A DNA stretch of 64,000 nucleotides from an uncultured Lachnospiraceae bacterium (GTDB lineage Bacteria; Bacillota; Clostridia; Lachnospirales; Lachnospiraceae): positions 62,001-126,000 of the forward strand of contig CAJUHH010000004.1 of the NCBI GenBank assembly GCA_910585965.1, in the 5' to 3' direction. The notes under the pieces are model-generated. The model worked only from the letters and a program-made list of their open reading frames with translations, did no database searches and was not told the origin of the DNA. The translations under genes and the position numbers were made by a program. Of the stretch, positions 17,337 through 26,356 are shown one piece after another. Numbering within the stretch: position 1 is the first letter of the stretch; every line of letters starts with the position of its first letter.

Positions 17337-18833
17337 ATGTTGGAATTTATAGGTCCTGCACTGGAACATTTGTTTACGGTGGAAAATTTCCTTTGGATTA
17401 ATCTGGGCGTCTTTATCGGCTCGGTATTTGCGGCCGTTCCGGGCCTTACGGTTATTCTTTGCGTGATCCTGTTTTTGCCCTTTACCTATAGGATGACGGC
17501 GATTCCGGGCATGATGTTCCTGCTCGGCATATATTGTGCCGGAGGGTATGGGGGAAGCGTGTCCGCGATTTTGATCAATACGCCCGGGACGCCCCATGCG
17601 GCAACGACAATGATGGACGGGCATCCTCTTTCTCAAAAGGGGCGTACGAAAGCGGCTTTAAAAATCGCTTTGTATGCATCTGCCTTCGGCGGTATTTTTT
17701 CGGCGCTGATGCTTCTCTTCTTAGGGCCTCAGGTGGCAGAAATTGCGGCGCAGCTCGGTACGGCGGAATATTTCATGGTCTGCCTGTTCGGGTTGACGAT
17801 CATAGCGGGTGTGTCGGGAAAGAGTATGGTCAAAGGAGTGATCGCAGCCTGTATCGGTCTTCTGATTTCTTGCATCGGGGCGGATCCGATGACAAGTTAT
17901 GACAGATTTACCTTCGGCATTCCCCGCTTATATTTGGGGCTTGACCTTGCGATTTGCTTGATTGGTTTGTTTGCCTTGGTGGAAATACTGGCGAAGGCGG
18001 AAAAAAAGCCAGGACCTCTTGTATTGGATACGAAGAAGATGAATGATGACGGTAAGATCACAAAAGAAGAATATAAGAGGATGCTGCGGCCGACGCTGAT
18101 TTCATCCATTATCGGGGTTATGGTGGGTATCGTGCCGGGAACGGGGGCTTCCGAGGCTTCCTGGTTCAGCTATGACAGGGCGAAGGCGATGTCCAAGCAT
18201 AAGGAGGAATTCGGCCATGGTTCGGTAGAAGGAATTGCGGCTGCAGAAGCGGCGAATAACGCGGTGACAGGGGCTACGCTGATCCCTTTGCTGACGATGG
18301 GGATTCCGGGAGACGGAACGGTGGCGATCATGCTTTCCGCATTGATGATAAATGGTTTAAATCCCGGACTGAGTCTGTTTACGACCCAGGGAGATATTAT
18401 GTATGCGATTATGATCGGGCTTGTCTTTGTTAATTTGTTTATGCTGTTGCAAGGCAGTTTTTTAACCAAGCTGTTTGCGAAAGTGGTTTCCATTCCACAG
18501 GAAATTTTAACTCCTATTATTGTGCTTTTCTGCTTTGCAGGAGCCTATTCGGTCAATAAGAATTATTTTGATGTAGGGGTCGCTTTGATTTTTGCAGTCG
18601 TTGCATGGCTGCTGCGCAAGCTGGATATGCCGCCGGTGCCGATTCTTCTTGGGATGGTGCTTGGAAACATGACGGAAACCAATTTCCGCCGCGCTTTGCT
18701 GATTTCCAATGGAAGTCCGGCGATTTTTGTAAGCAGTGTATATTGTATTGTCTTTGTGGTGCTGATCGTTCTCGCGATGGCAACCCTTATCAGGAGTAAA
18801 ATGAAAGAAGCAAAGGCGGAAAGAAATAAATAA
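17337..18833 (+). CDS. tctA: Tripartite tricarboxylate transporter large permease subunit (TctA-like)
   Basis: A 498-residue polytopic permease with about eleven or twelve membrane helices. Typical TctA motifs are GSVSAILINTPGTPHAATT near the N-terminus and GIVPGTGASEASWFSYDRAK in the middle. A TLIPLLTMGIPGDGTVAIML segment follows. The family takes up di- and tricarboxylates or related anions with a cation gradient. The ATG at 17337 is chosen over an in-frame TTG six bases earlier because GGGAGGGAGG is spaced correctly for it. Its TAA overlaps an ATG that leads into the sulfatase gene, so translation is coupled. Confidence 0.9.
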   Translation: MLEFIGPALEHLFTVENFLWINLGVFIGSVFAAVPGLTVILCVILFLPFTYRMTAIPGMMFLLGIYCAGGYGGSVSAILINTPGTPHAATTMMDGHPLSQKGRTKAALKIALYASAFGGIFSALMLLFLGPQVAEIAAQLGTAEYFMVCLFGLTIIAGVSGKSMVKGVIAACIGLLISCIGADPMTSYDRFTFGIPRLYLGLDLAICLIGLFALVEILAKAEKKPGPLVLDTKKMNDDGKITKEEYKRMLRPTLISSIIGVMVGIVPGTGASEASWFSYDRAKAMSKHKEEFGHGSVEGIAAAEAANNAVTGATLIPLLTMGIPGDGTVAIMLSALMINGLNPGLSLFTTQGDIMYAIMIGLVFVNLFMLLQGSFLTKLFAKVVSIPQEILTPIIVLFCFAGAYSVNKNYFDVGVALIFAVVAWLLRKLDMPPVPILLGMVLGNMTETNFRRALLISNGSPAIFVSSVYCIVFVVLIVLAMATLIRSKMKEAKAERNK

Positions 18834-18850
18834 TGGAGGTAGATCAGCTT

Positions 18851-20203
18851 ATGGCTTATAATATAATATTTTATTTTACGGATCAACAGCGGGCGGATAC
18901 TTGCGGGTGCTATGGGCAGCCTTTGGATATCACGCCCAATCTGGACCGCCTGGCGGCGGAAGGGGTAAAATTTGAGTATGCATTTTCTCCCCAGCCTGTC
19001 TGCGGACCTTGTCGCGCGCTCTTTCAGACGGGAAAGTATCCTACGGAAACAGGATGCTTCCGCAACAACATTATGCTGCCTTCGGGAATCAAAACGCTGG
19101 CGGATTATATCGAGGAGGCCGGGTACGAAACAGCTTATATTGGAAAGTGGCATCTGGCCAGCGATGGAGAATTGGAGAAGCCGCCGACGATCGATCATAC
19201 GATCACGCCTATTCCTCGGGAGCTGAGAGGCGGATATACGGGATTCTGGCGTACGGCGGATGTGCTGGAATTTACTTCCCACGGTTATGATGGATATGTA
19301 TTTGATGAGAACAATAACAGAATAGACTTTAAAGGCTATCGTGCGGATTGCATTACCGATCTGGCATTGGACTTCTTTGACGAAAGGGATGCGGAGAAAC
19401 CATTTTTTATGACGATCTCGCATATCGAACCCCATCATCAGAACGACAGGAAATGTTACGAGGGGCCGAAGGGATCGAAGGAGAAATTCAAAGACTGCAT
19501 ATTGCCGGAGGATCTGAAAGCGCTGAAAGGGGATGCGGCGGAGGAATATCCGGATTATCTGGGAGCCTGTGAGAGCCTGGACCGGAATCTCGGCAAACTG
19601 GTGGATAAATTAAAAGAAAAAGGTTTATATGAGAATACGATTATTATATTCGGCGCGGATCACGGTTCTCATTTTAAGACAAGGAACCGCGACAGCCATC
19701 TGAACGGCTATGATGATTACAAACGCTCCTGCCATGATGCGTGTCTCAGGGTGCCGCTGGTGATTGCCGGAGGGACTTATAAGGGCGGAGTGACGGTGGA
19801 AGAACTGGTAAGCACAGAGAGTCTTCCGAAGACGATCCTCGCTATGGCGGGGGTAGATGTGGGGGACGCTATGATCGGTGAAAATCTGCTGGACGTGGTG
19901 GAGAAAAAAGACATTGATCGGCCAAACCAGATTTTTGCGCAGATTTCGGAGAGCCGGATCGGAAGATGCGTCCGTACGCCGAGATATACTTATTCCGTAT
20001 ATGCGCCGGGAATGAACGGAGGAGAGGCCGCATCGTCCGATGTCTATGCGGATGATTTCCTGTATGATATGGAAAAAGATCCCTATCAGCTGAATAATGT
20101 GGTGGACAGCTCGGATTATGCGGAGGTAAAATTGGATATGAGGAAACGTCTGCTGGACTGGATAGAAAAAGCGGAAGGGAAGAGGCCGGCGATCCAAAAT
20201 TAG
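18851..20203 (+). CDS. Sulfatase, cysteine type, predicted cytoplasmic
   Basis: Formylglycine-dependent sulfatase of the alkaline-phosphatase superfamily (450 residues). The modified residue is Cys51 in VCGPCRALFQTGKYP, matching C-x-P-x-R, to be oxidised by the anSME encoded upstream. Metal-binding residues are seen as IIFYFTDQQRADTCGCYG (Asp near the start) and FGADHGSH. There is no signal peptide or lipobox, so it should act inside the cell, unlike most gut polysaccharide sulfatases. The ATG at 18851 is preferred because GGAGGT (18835-18840) lies downstream of the alternative ATG at 18833. The context suggests it desulfates a small molecule brought in by TctCBA; the substrate is unknown. 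Confidence 0.9.
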   Translation: MAYNIIFYFTDQQRADTCGCYGQPLDITPNLDRLAAEGVKFEYAFSPQPVCGPCRALFQTGKYPTETGCFRNNIMLPSGIKTLADYIEEAGYETAYIGKWHLASDGELEKPPTIDHTITPIPRELRGGYTGFWRTADVLEFTSHGYDGYVFDENNNRIDFKGYRADCITDLALDFFDERDAEKPFFMTISHIEPHHQNDRKCYEGPKGSKEKFKDCILPEDLKALKGDAAEEYPDYLGACESLDRNLGKLVDKLKEKGLYENTIIIFGADHGSHFKTRNRDSHLNGYDDYKRSCHDACLRVPLVIAGGTYKGGVTVEELVSTESLPKTILAMAGVDVGDAMIGENLLDVVEKKDIDRPNQIFAQISESRIGRCVRTPRYTYSVYAPGMNGGEAASSDVYADDFLYDMEKDPYQLNNVVDSSDYAEVKLDMRKRLLDWIEKAEGKRPAIQN

Positions 20204-20217
20204 GGAGGTATATTTTC

Positions 20218-21336
20218 ATGGGGGCTTCGGATAAAAAATCGGAACAGACATATCTTTGGCTGCGGTCTTATATCGATGAGAATAAGTTTGCCAATAATTC
20301 CAAGCTCCCATCGGAAAATGTGATCAGCCACCGCCTGTCGGTAAGCCGGGAAACGGCGCGTACGGCTCTTGCCAGGTTGGCGGAAGAAGGGCTTATCCGC
20401 AAGGTGAAGGGGAGCGGAACCTACATCAATAAGGAAGTGGCCCTGACAAGGGAGCTGGGGGGAAAAGGCGGTACGATCAAGGTCGGCCTGGTGCTGCAAG
20501 GGCAGGATACCAATGCGAATTCCGCCCTGATCGAGGGAATACGGAGCGTTCTTCTGACCGATGAGGTGGATCTGCGCATTTTTTTGACGGATAATAAGTT
20601 TGCCAATGAAAGGCGCTGCCTTCAGACGGTAGTCCATCAGGATTTTCAGGGGTTTATCGTGGACGGCGTAAAAGCGAGTCTGATGAATCCCAACTTGGAC
20701 TGTTATATGCAGATTTACCAGAAGAATATTCCCGTCATTTTTTACAATAATTACTATAAGGAGCTGGATTACCCAAGAGTGACGATCAACGACAAACAAT
20801 GCGCCGATCGTCTTCTGGGACTTTTGATCAAGGCGGGACACAGGCATATAGCCGGGATATTTATTTACGATAATTACCAGAGCATTGAGAAATTCCAGGG
20901 GATGGCGGCGGCTTTGAAGCGGCATGGGGTGGAATTCCAGGATGATTATATTAAATGGTGCGTTTCCAACGAGGCCCATGACGACAGGTTCGCCCATTCC
21001 ATAGAGAAGTTTTTAAAAGGGATACCGAAATGCAGCGCGATCGTCTGCTGTAATCATATGATTTATTGCCTGGTACGGCGGGTATTGAAAGAACAGGGAA
21101 AGAGGACGCCGGAGGATTATTCCCTCGTTTGCTTCGATTATTCGCGGAATGACTGGGAGGAAGAGGGAATTGCCTGCTCCATCCATCAGGGCCATCAGAT
21201 CGGGCGGGAAGTGGCGGCACGTCTTTTAAAGATGATAGAACGGAAAGAATGCAAGGGGCAGAGCTATTCCTGCATCATGCCCCCTAAAATCTATGTTGGA
21301 AATTCTATCAGGCAGATAGAAAAGAAGCCGCGCTGA
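20218..21336 (+). CDS. GntR-type regulator with LacI-like effector domain (AraR-like)
   Basis: A 372-residue transcription factor. Residues 1-75 form a GntR winged helix-turn-helix (KLPSENVISHRLSVSRETAR, then GLIRKVKGSGTYINK). Residues 88-365 form a periplasmic-binding-protein/LacI-type effector domain (VGLVLQGQDTNANSALIEGI, AGIFIYDNYQSIEKFQGM, YSLVCFDYSRNDW). This is the AraR architecture, in which a small ligand releases the repressor. It follows the sulfatase by 14 bp with a GGGAGG site and is probably co-transcribed. The inverted GTACGAA/TTCGTAC half-sites around the tctC promoter are its likely targets. The effector is probably the transported compound or its desulfated product. Confidence 0.88.
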   Translation: MGASDKKSEQTYLWLRSYIDENKFANNSKLPSENVISHRLSVSRETARTALARLAEEGLIRKVKGSGTYINKEVALTRELGGKGGTIKVGLVLQGQDTNANSALIEGIRSVLLTDEVDLRIFLTDNKFANERRCLQTVVHQDFQGFIVDGVKASLMNPNLDCYMQIYQKNIPVIFYNNYYKELDYPRVTINDKQCADRLLGLLIKAGHRHIAGIFIYDNYQSIEKFQGMAAALKRHGVEFQDDYIKWCVSNEAHDDRFAHSIEKFLKGIPKCSAIVCCNHMIYCLVRRVLKEQGKRTPEDYSLVCFDYSRNDWEEEGIACSIHQGHQIGREVAARLLKMIERKECKGQSYSCIMPPKIYVGNSIRQIEKKPR

Positions 21337-21363
21337 TAAAATATATGGCCTGAAAGATTCGTA

Positions 21364-22452
21364 TCAAATAATAGCAACGATAGATACATTGCGTTCATTG
21401 GACAGATTGATATACTGACTGCCCGATTTGATGGTCGGCTTGGAAAGCTTATCCGGATTGATGAACACGATCTCGCCTTCCCGGCCGTCGCTTAAACGCA
21501 CGCGGTGAAGCATATAAGTATTTACGATATTGCTTAAAAAAGTGAGAATGTATTCCGCATCGTATTTCAGGAAACCTTCCTGCTCAAAAGCCTCGATAAC
21601 CACGAAGGGGCATAAAGGGCCGCGGTAAACCCTTGCGGATGTCATGGCATCATAAACATCAGCGATGGCCACCATTTTAGCAAAGGGGTCGATCTGGTTG
21701 GAGGTCAGGCCTATAGGATAGCCGGAGCCGTCGCAGCGTTCGTGGTGCATCAGCGCTGCATTTTTTACATGGTCATTCACCGGGGATTCCAAAAGAAGAT
21801 TATAGCCTTCCCGGGGATGCGTCTTGATGACTTTAAATTCTTCTTCCGTCAGCTTGCTCGGTTTCTTTAAAATATCTTCCGGCATTTTCAGTTTGCCGAT
21901 ATCGTGGAGAAGACCGCAGAGGGTTGCCGTTTTTACATCTTCCTCGCTCATGCGCAGCCAGTTCGCAAAAAGATTGCAGATCAGGCCTACATTCATGCAA
22001 TGTACATAGGTGGAATCATCCAGTTCGCGCATATTATGCAGCATATCAAAGACGTTGATGCGCTGGTTGTCTTGGGACAAAAGTGATATGGAATTCTGGA
22101 TGAGCTGCTCCACATCCAGGTTGGCAATATCGTCCATCGCGTTGTTGATGGAGTTCTTGAAAACTTCCGTTTCTTTATGAAAATCTTCCGCGAAATGCTG
22201 GAATTCGGGAGTCTGCTTTAATCGTTCGGCATACGAAGGGCTTTCTTCCGGTTCTTCCGGCGGAACTTCCGCCCATTCGTCCTCGACTCTTACATAAAAA
22301 ATGGAATAAACTTCCAGTTTTGTGATCGCTTTGTCCGTTAAAACAGTTCCTTTTGATAATATCAGGCTATTGCTGAAGCTGAAAATATCCTCTGCCGTTA
22401 TCATGCCCGGCATCAAAGATCTGGTACTTACCCTTCTCATCTTATTACCCAC
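21364..22452 (-). CDS. HD-GYP domain protein, probable cyclic-di-GMP phosphodiesterase
   Basis: A 362-residue cytoplasmic protein. An N-terminal region (residues 1-110) of the DUF3391 kind precedes an HD-GYP domain (about 150-310). The metal and substrate motifs are intact: CGLLHDIGKLKMPEDIL (HD), THPREGYNLL, HHERCDGSGYP (HHExxDGxGYP) and ADVYDAMTSARVY. HD-GYP enzymes hydrolyse c-di-GMP to GMP or pGpG; some act on cGAMP. The C-terminal 50 residues are an added small domain. It is convergent with the GntR gene and divergent from metK, with a consensus promoter in the shared intergenic region. Confidence 0.88.
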   Translation of the reverse strand: MGNKMRRVSTRSLMPGMITAEDIFSFSNSLILSKGTVLTDKAITKLEVYSIFYVRVEDEWAEVPPEEPEESPSYAERLKQTPEFQHFAEDFHKETEVFKNSINNAMDDIANLDVEQLIQNSISLLSQDNQRINVFDMLHNMRELDDSTYVHCMNVGLICNLFANWLRMSEEDVKTATLCGLLHDIGKLKMPEDILKKPSKLTEEEFKVIKTHPREGYNLLLESPVNDHVKNAALMHHERCDGSGYPIGLTSNQIDPFAKMVAIADVYDAMTSARVYRGPLCPFVVIEAFEQEGFLKYDAEYILTFLSNIVNTYMLHRVRLSDGREGEIVFINPDKLSKPTIKSGSQYINLSNERNVSIVAII

Positions 22453-22487
22453 ACCCTTCTCTCAAGCTAGAAAATTAACGTAATAGA

Positions 22488-22516
22488 ATTATAAAATTTT
22501 TACAAGGCATTGTCAA
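22488..22516 (-). promoter_or_regulatory. Consensus promoter of the HD-GYP gene
   Basis: On the minus strand TTGACA (22516-22511) is followed by 17 bp and TATAAT (22493-22488), a perfect match to the sigma-A consensus. Confidence 0.75.
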
Positions 22517-22524
22517 TAAATACA

Positions 22525-22553
22525 TTGACAATAAAAAGAGAATGGTGTATGTT
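22525..22553 (+). promoter_or_regulatory. Promoter of the metK riboswitch leader
   Basis: TTGACA (22525-22530), 17 bp, TATGTT (22548-22553). The -35 box forms an inverted repeat with that of the divergent HD-GYP promoter (TGTCAAT, 6 bp, ATTGACA). The two promoters therefore sit back to back and may compete for polymerase. Confidence 0.65.
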
Positions 22554-22596
22554 ATTAATCAGATATGAAATATGAAAATTCAATATTGTAGATAAT

Positions 22597-22728
22597 CTCT
22601 TATTCAGAGTGGCGGAGGTACATAGGACCTGAGAAACCACGGCAACCCCTGATAAGGAAGGTGCCTGCCTGAGCGAGCAGCAATGAACGGAGGAAGCAAT
22701 TCGTCCGTAATAGATCGAACAATAAGAG
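22597..22728 (+). ncRNA. SAM-I (S-box) riboswitch
   Basis: P1 is formed by CTCTTATT (22597-22604) and AATAAGAG (22721-22728). Between them are the conserved GGCGGAGG and GACCTGAGAAACC segments, then GGCAACC, followed by an AAGGTGCC strand. This is the S-box aptamer order. It controls metK by sensing S-adenosylmethionine, the product of that enzyme: high SAM favours the downstream terminator. Confidence 0.92.
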
Positions 22729-22750
22729 GATTTGAGTATCGAATATCGAG

Positions 22751-22779
22751 TCCGCTTATAAAAGAAAGCGGATTTTTTT
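22751..22779 (+). terminator. Riboswitch-controlled terminator before metK
   Basis: TCCGCTT and AAGCGGA form the stem, followed by a run of seven T. It is the expression platform of the SAM-I riboswitch. Confidence 0.88.
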
Positions 22780-22872
22780 ATGCATACGGGTTCCCAAAGG
22801 AAATATGTCAGCAGGGGAAGATGGCTCTTCCCTGCCCGATGTGAAAACTTTTACAAAATAAGGAGGAAAGAC

Positions 22873-24072
22873 ATGGAGAAATTTTTATTTACTTCAGAAT
22901 CAGTAACAGAAGGACATCCCGATAAAGTCTGCGACGCAATTTCGGACGCAGTATTGGACGCGTTGATGGAGAAGGATCCTATGAGCCGCGTTGCCTGCGA
23001 GGTGGCAACTTGCACGGGCTTTGTGCTGGTGACAGGGGAAATTACGACGAGCGCGTATGTGGATATCCCCAAGATAGCGAGGGAGACGATCAAGGAGATC
23101 GGTTATACCAAATCCGAATATGGGTTTGACGGCAATACGTGCGCGGTGTTCGTAGCGATTGATGAGCAGTCTTCCGATATTGCCATGGGCGTGGATAAGG
23201 CTTTCGAGGCAAAGCATGAGAGCGCGGAAAATCAAATGACGGACGAAGAGATCGAAGCGATCGGCGCGGGCGACCAGGGCATGATGTTTGGCTATGCCAC
23301 GAATGAAACGGAAGAATATATGCCTTATTCCATCGCCCTTGCACATAAGCTGGCGCTCCAGCTGACAAAGGTGCGCAAAGACGGTACTTTAAAATATTTA
23401 AGGCCCGACGGGAAAAGCCAGGTTTCGGTGGAATATGATGCAAAAGGCAATCCGCTGCGCCTGGAGGCGGTCGTGCTTTCCACCCAGCATGACGAGGATG
23501 TAACCCAGGAACAGATCCACGAAGATATTAAAAAATATGTGTTTGATCCGGTGCTTCCAGTAGAGCTGATTGATGAGAAGACAAGATTTTATATCAATCC
23601 TACGGGGCGTTTCGTAATCGGCGGGCCTCATGGGGATGCCGGTTTGACAGGGCGCAAGATCATCGTAGATACTTACGGCGGATATGCGCGCCACGGCGGC
23701 GGCGCTTTTTCCGGAAAAGACTGCACGAAAGTAGACCGTTCCGCAGCATATGCGGCGCGTTATGTGGCGAAGAACATCGTAGCTGCAGGCATCGCGGACA
23801 AATGCGAGATCCAGCTGTCCTATGCGATCGGCGTAGCGCAGCCTACTTCGATTATGGTGGATACTTTCGGGACAGGAAAGATCGAGGACGACAAGCTGGT
23901 AGAAATTATCCGCGAGAATTTTGACCTGCGTCCGGCAGGGATCATCAAGATGCTGGATCTGCGCAGACCGATTTATAAGCAGACAGCGGCTTACGGGCAT
24001 TTTGGAAGAAATGATCTGGATCTGCCTTGGGAGAGGCTTGACAAGACGGATGTATTGAAGAAATATTTATAG
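22873..24072 (+). CDS. metK: S-adenosylmethionine synthetase
   Basis: Makes SAM from methionine and ATP in the cytoplasm (tetramer, Mg and K dependent). At 399 residues it is full length. Signatures are FTSESVTEGHPDKVCDAISD at the N-terminus, the GAGDQGMMFGYATNE loop and the metal- and phosphate-binding GGGAFSGKDCTKVDRSAAY segment. The ATG at 22873 follows AGGAGG; a longer frame begins just after the riboswitch terminator and is unlikely to be used. Expression is under the SAM-I riboswitch. A 10-bp hairpin follows the gene. Confidence 0.97.
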   Translation: MEKFLFTSESVTEGHPDKVCDAISDAVLDALMEKDPMSRVACEVATCTGFVLVTGEITTSAYVDIPKIARETIKEIGYTKSEYGFDGNTCAVFVAIDEQSSDIAMGVDKAFEAKHESAENQMTDEEIEAIGAGDQGMMFGYATNETEEYMPYSIALAHKLALQLTKVRKDGTLKYLRPDGKSQVSVEYDAKGNPLRLEAVVLSTQHDEDVTQEQIHEDIKKYVFDPVLPVELIDEKTRFYINPTGRFVIGGPHGDAGLTGRKIIVDTYGGYARHGGGAFSGKDCTKVDRSAAYAARYVAKNIVAAGIADKCEIQLSYAIGVAQPTSIMVDTFGTGKIEDDKLVEIIRENFDLRPAGIIKMLDLRRPIYKQTAAYGHFGRNDLDLPWERLDKTDVLKKYL

Positions 24073-24080
24073 AATAGGGA

Positions 24081-24104
24081 GGACGGCGGGGTATCCCGCC
24101 GTCC
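24081..24104 (+). terminator. Strong hairpin after metK (no T run)
   Basis: GGACGGCGGG-GTAT-CCCGCCGTCC is a perfect 10-bp stem with a 4-nt loop. It lacks the T tract of a classic terminator, so it may protect the 3' end or only pause polymerase. Confidence 0.55.
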
Positions 24105-24211
24105 AATGCTATGAATGGAACCTTGATAAATAAATATGGATAGTCTGATTGATTTCAGATGCACAGGACATTCTTTCGCTGTATACAATAATTTCCCATA
24201 GCTTCCCGTTT

Positions 24212-24362
24212 AGCGCCATGCACCTGTAGGAAAGAGACAGGTTGACGAGGAGAAAGGTGATCGAAAATTCGGCGGATGCCTTTCCGCACGGCTTCCGGTG
24301 CGTGATATGCCGAGGAAATATGCGGGTGACTGCAAAACAAAGACGGCATAACTTGGAAGGAT
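24212..24362 (+). ncRNA. glmS ribozyme (glucosamine-6-phosphate-activated self-cleaving RNA)
   Basis: Sits about 45 nt upstream of the glmS start. The cleavage site context AGCGCC (24212-24217) places the cut between A24212 and G24213. The conserved core is nearly identical to known glmS ribozymes: GTTGACGAGG, a GGTGATCGAA segment, then TTCGGCGGATGCC (about 24241-24282). A variable helix and the GCGGGTGACTGC strand follow. GlcN6P, the product of GlmS, is the cofactor that triggers cleavage and mRNA decay. Confidence 0.93.
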
Positions 24363-24407
24363 AAGATGATAACAATGAGATGATAAATAGAAAGATGAGG
24401 AGAATCT

Positions 24408-26228
24408 ATGTGTGGAATTATTGGTTATACAGGAGAAAAAGAAGCAGAAGATATTTTAACGGACGGATTGGAGATTTTGGAATACAGAGGCTATGACAGC
24501 GCAGGGATTGCTTTATGCCAGGCGGACGGGAGCGTGCGGATTCGCAAGTGCGCGGGACGGGTGAAGGAGCTGCGCGCCTTATGCAAAGGGGCGGGGCTTC
24601 GCGGCACATGCGGCATCGGGCATACGAGATGGGCGACCCATGGAGGAGTCAGCGATGCGAACGCCCATCCCCACCAGTTTGGAAAGGTGACATTGACGCA
24701 TAATGGCATCATCGAAAATTACCGAAGCCTGGTGCAGAGGTATGGGCTGGAGGGGCAACTGCGTTCCGAGACGGACAGCGAAGTGGCGGCGGCCGTGATC
24801 GCCCATTTTTACAATGGGGATCCTTTTGCGGCCATTCGGAAGGCGGTTTTGAAGCTGAAAGGGACTTTTGCCCTGAGCATTATGTTTGAGGATATCCCGG
24901 GGGTTATTTTTGCCGTGCGGAATGTGAGTCCTATTGTGATCGGGAGAGCAAGGGGAGGAAGCATGCTCGCGTCCGATGTGACGGCGCTCGGGCAGCATAC
25001 GAAAGAATATTTTGTGCTGCCTGAATTCCATGTGGCGGTGCTGAAGAAAGAGGGAATAGAATTGTACGATATGTCCGGCGAGGCGGCATCCTGGGAGTGG
25101 ATGACGGTGGACTGGGATGTGGACAGGAGCGGCAAAGGCGGCTATCCTTTTTACATGGAAAAAGAGATTATGGAACAGCCCCGGGTGATCCGGGAGACGA
25201 TTGCCCCGAGGATCCTCGAAGGAATCCCGGATCTGGGCGCGGACGGCATTCCAGACAGTCTGCTGGCGGACTGCAAGAGAATCTGCGTTATCGCCTGCGG
25301 CACGGCAATGCATGCCGGGCTGGTGGGCAAGGCGCTGATGCAGTCCTTGGTGCGCATCCATATGGATGTGGAATTAGCCAGCGAGTTTATGTATGCGGAT
25401 GCGATTGTGGATGAAGATACGCTGGTGGTCGCGATTTCCCAGTCAGGGGAAACGATCGATACGCTGGAGGCAGTGAAGCATGCAAAGAAGAATGGGGCGA
25501 AAACTCTGGCAATCGTGAACGTGAGAGGATCTTCCGTGGCCCGCGCCAGCGATTATACGCTTTACACGAATGCGGGGCCGGAGATTGCGGTGGCCAGCAC
25601 AAAAGCGTATACGACCCAGCTGGCGGCGCTTTATCTGCTGACCGGGCGGATGGCATATGTAAGGGGGAGCTTTGGACGGGAAGAGGCGGAGCATTTTGCG
25701 AAAGAGCTGCTGCGGACGCCGGAGGCGATACAAGAAGTGCTGGACAGGAGAGAAGAAATCCACTATATCGCCCGCTCCATCCTGCATGCAAAGGACGTGT
25801 TCATGATAGGAAGAGGGCTGGATTATTCGATCTTGCTGGAGGGATCCCTGAAGCTGAAAGAGATATCCTATATTCATTCGGAGGCTTATGCTTCCGGCGA
25901 ATTAAAACATGGGACGATCGCGCTGGTCACGGAGGATACGCCGATTGTGGCGGTAGTGACGCAGGAAAAGCTGCAGTCCAAGGAATTTTCCAACATAAAA
26001 GAGGTGCAGTCCAGGGGCGCAGGGGTTATACTGTTTGTGAAGGAAACTTTTGACATGGATCGGAATGCTTCCTGGGACGGCTTGTTCCGGCTGCCGGCGA
26101 TGGAGGATGGGTTCATGGTGATGCCCGCTTCGGCGGCTTTGCAGCTTCTGGCATATTATGTGTCGCTGGATAAGGGGCTGGATGTGGATAAACCGAGGAA
26201 CCTGGCAAAGGTAGTGACAGTGGAATAA
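24408..26228 (+). CDS. glmS: Glutamine--fructose-6-phosphate aminotransferase (isomerizing)
   Basis: First step of amino-sugar synthesis: fructose-6-P plus glutamine gives glucosamine-6-P, which feeds UDP-GlcNAc and MurA. A 606-residue protein. The class II glutamine amidotransferase begins with the nucleophile in MCGIIGYTGEKEAEDILTDG (Cys2 after Met removal). Two SIS isomerase domains follow (ISQSGETIDTLEA and later GRGLDYSILLEGSLKLKEIS). The C-terminus ends in PRNLAKVVTVE, the usual GlmS tail that links the two active sites. The AUG follows a GAGGAG site. It is controlled by the glmS ribozyme in the leader. Confidence 0.97.
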   Translation: MCGIIGYTGEKEAEDILTDGLEILEYRGYDSAGIALCQADGSVRIRKCAGRVKELRALCKGAGLRGTCGIGHTRWATHGGVSDANAHPHQFGKVTLTHNGIIENYRSLVQRYGLEGQLRSETDSEVAAAVIAHFYNGDPFAAIRKAVLKLKGTFALSIMFEDIPGVIFAVRNVSPIVIGRARGGSMLASDVTALGQHTKEYFVLPEFHVAVLKKEGIELYDMSGEAASWEWMTVDWDVDRSGKGGYPFYMEKEIMEQPRVIRETIAPRILEGIPDLGADGIPDSLLADCKRICVIACGTAMHAGLVGKALMQSLVRIHMDVELASEFMYADAIVDEDTLVVAISQSGETIDTLEAVKHAKKNGAKTLAIVNVRGSSVARASDYTLYTNAGPEIAVASTKAYTTQLAALYLLTGRMAYVRGSFGREEAEHFAKELLRTPEAIQEVLDRREEIHYIARSILHAKDVFMIGRGLDYSILLEGSLKLKEISYIHSEAYASGELKHGTIALVTEDTPIVAVVTQEKLQSKEFSNIKEVQSRGAGVILFVKETFDMDRNASWDGLFRLPAMEDGFMVMPASAALQLLAYYVSLDKGLDVDKPRNLAKVVTVE

Positions 26229-26356
26229 ACAAACGTACAGAGGGAAGCCGGGGAAATGGGACGGCGGAAGGCATGTCCCGTGCATCTGAAATCAATAAGG
26301 CTCATGCGCCAAAAGGGCGGGGACGGAGTACATAGGAAGAATAAGAGGTATCGTTT

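Noticed and set aside
24109..24375. Minus-strand open frames between metK and glmS
   Set aside because: They are antisense to the glmS ribozyme, whose conserved core explains the region.
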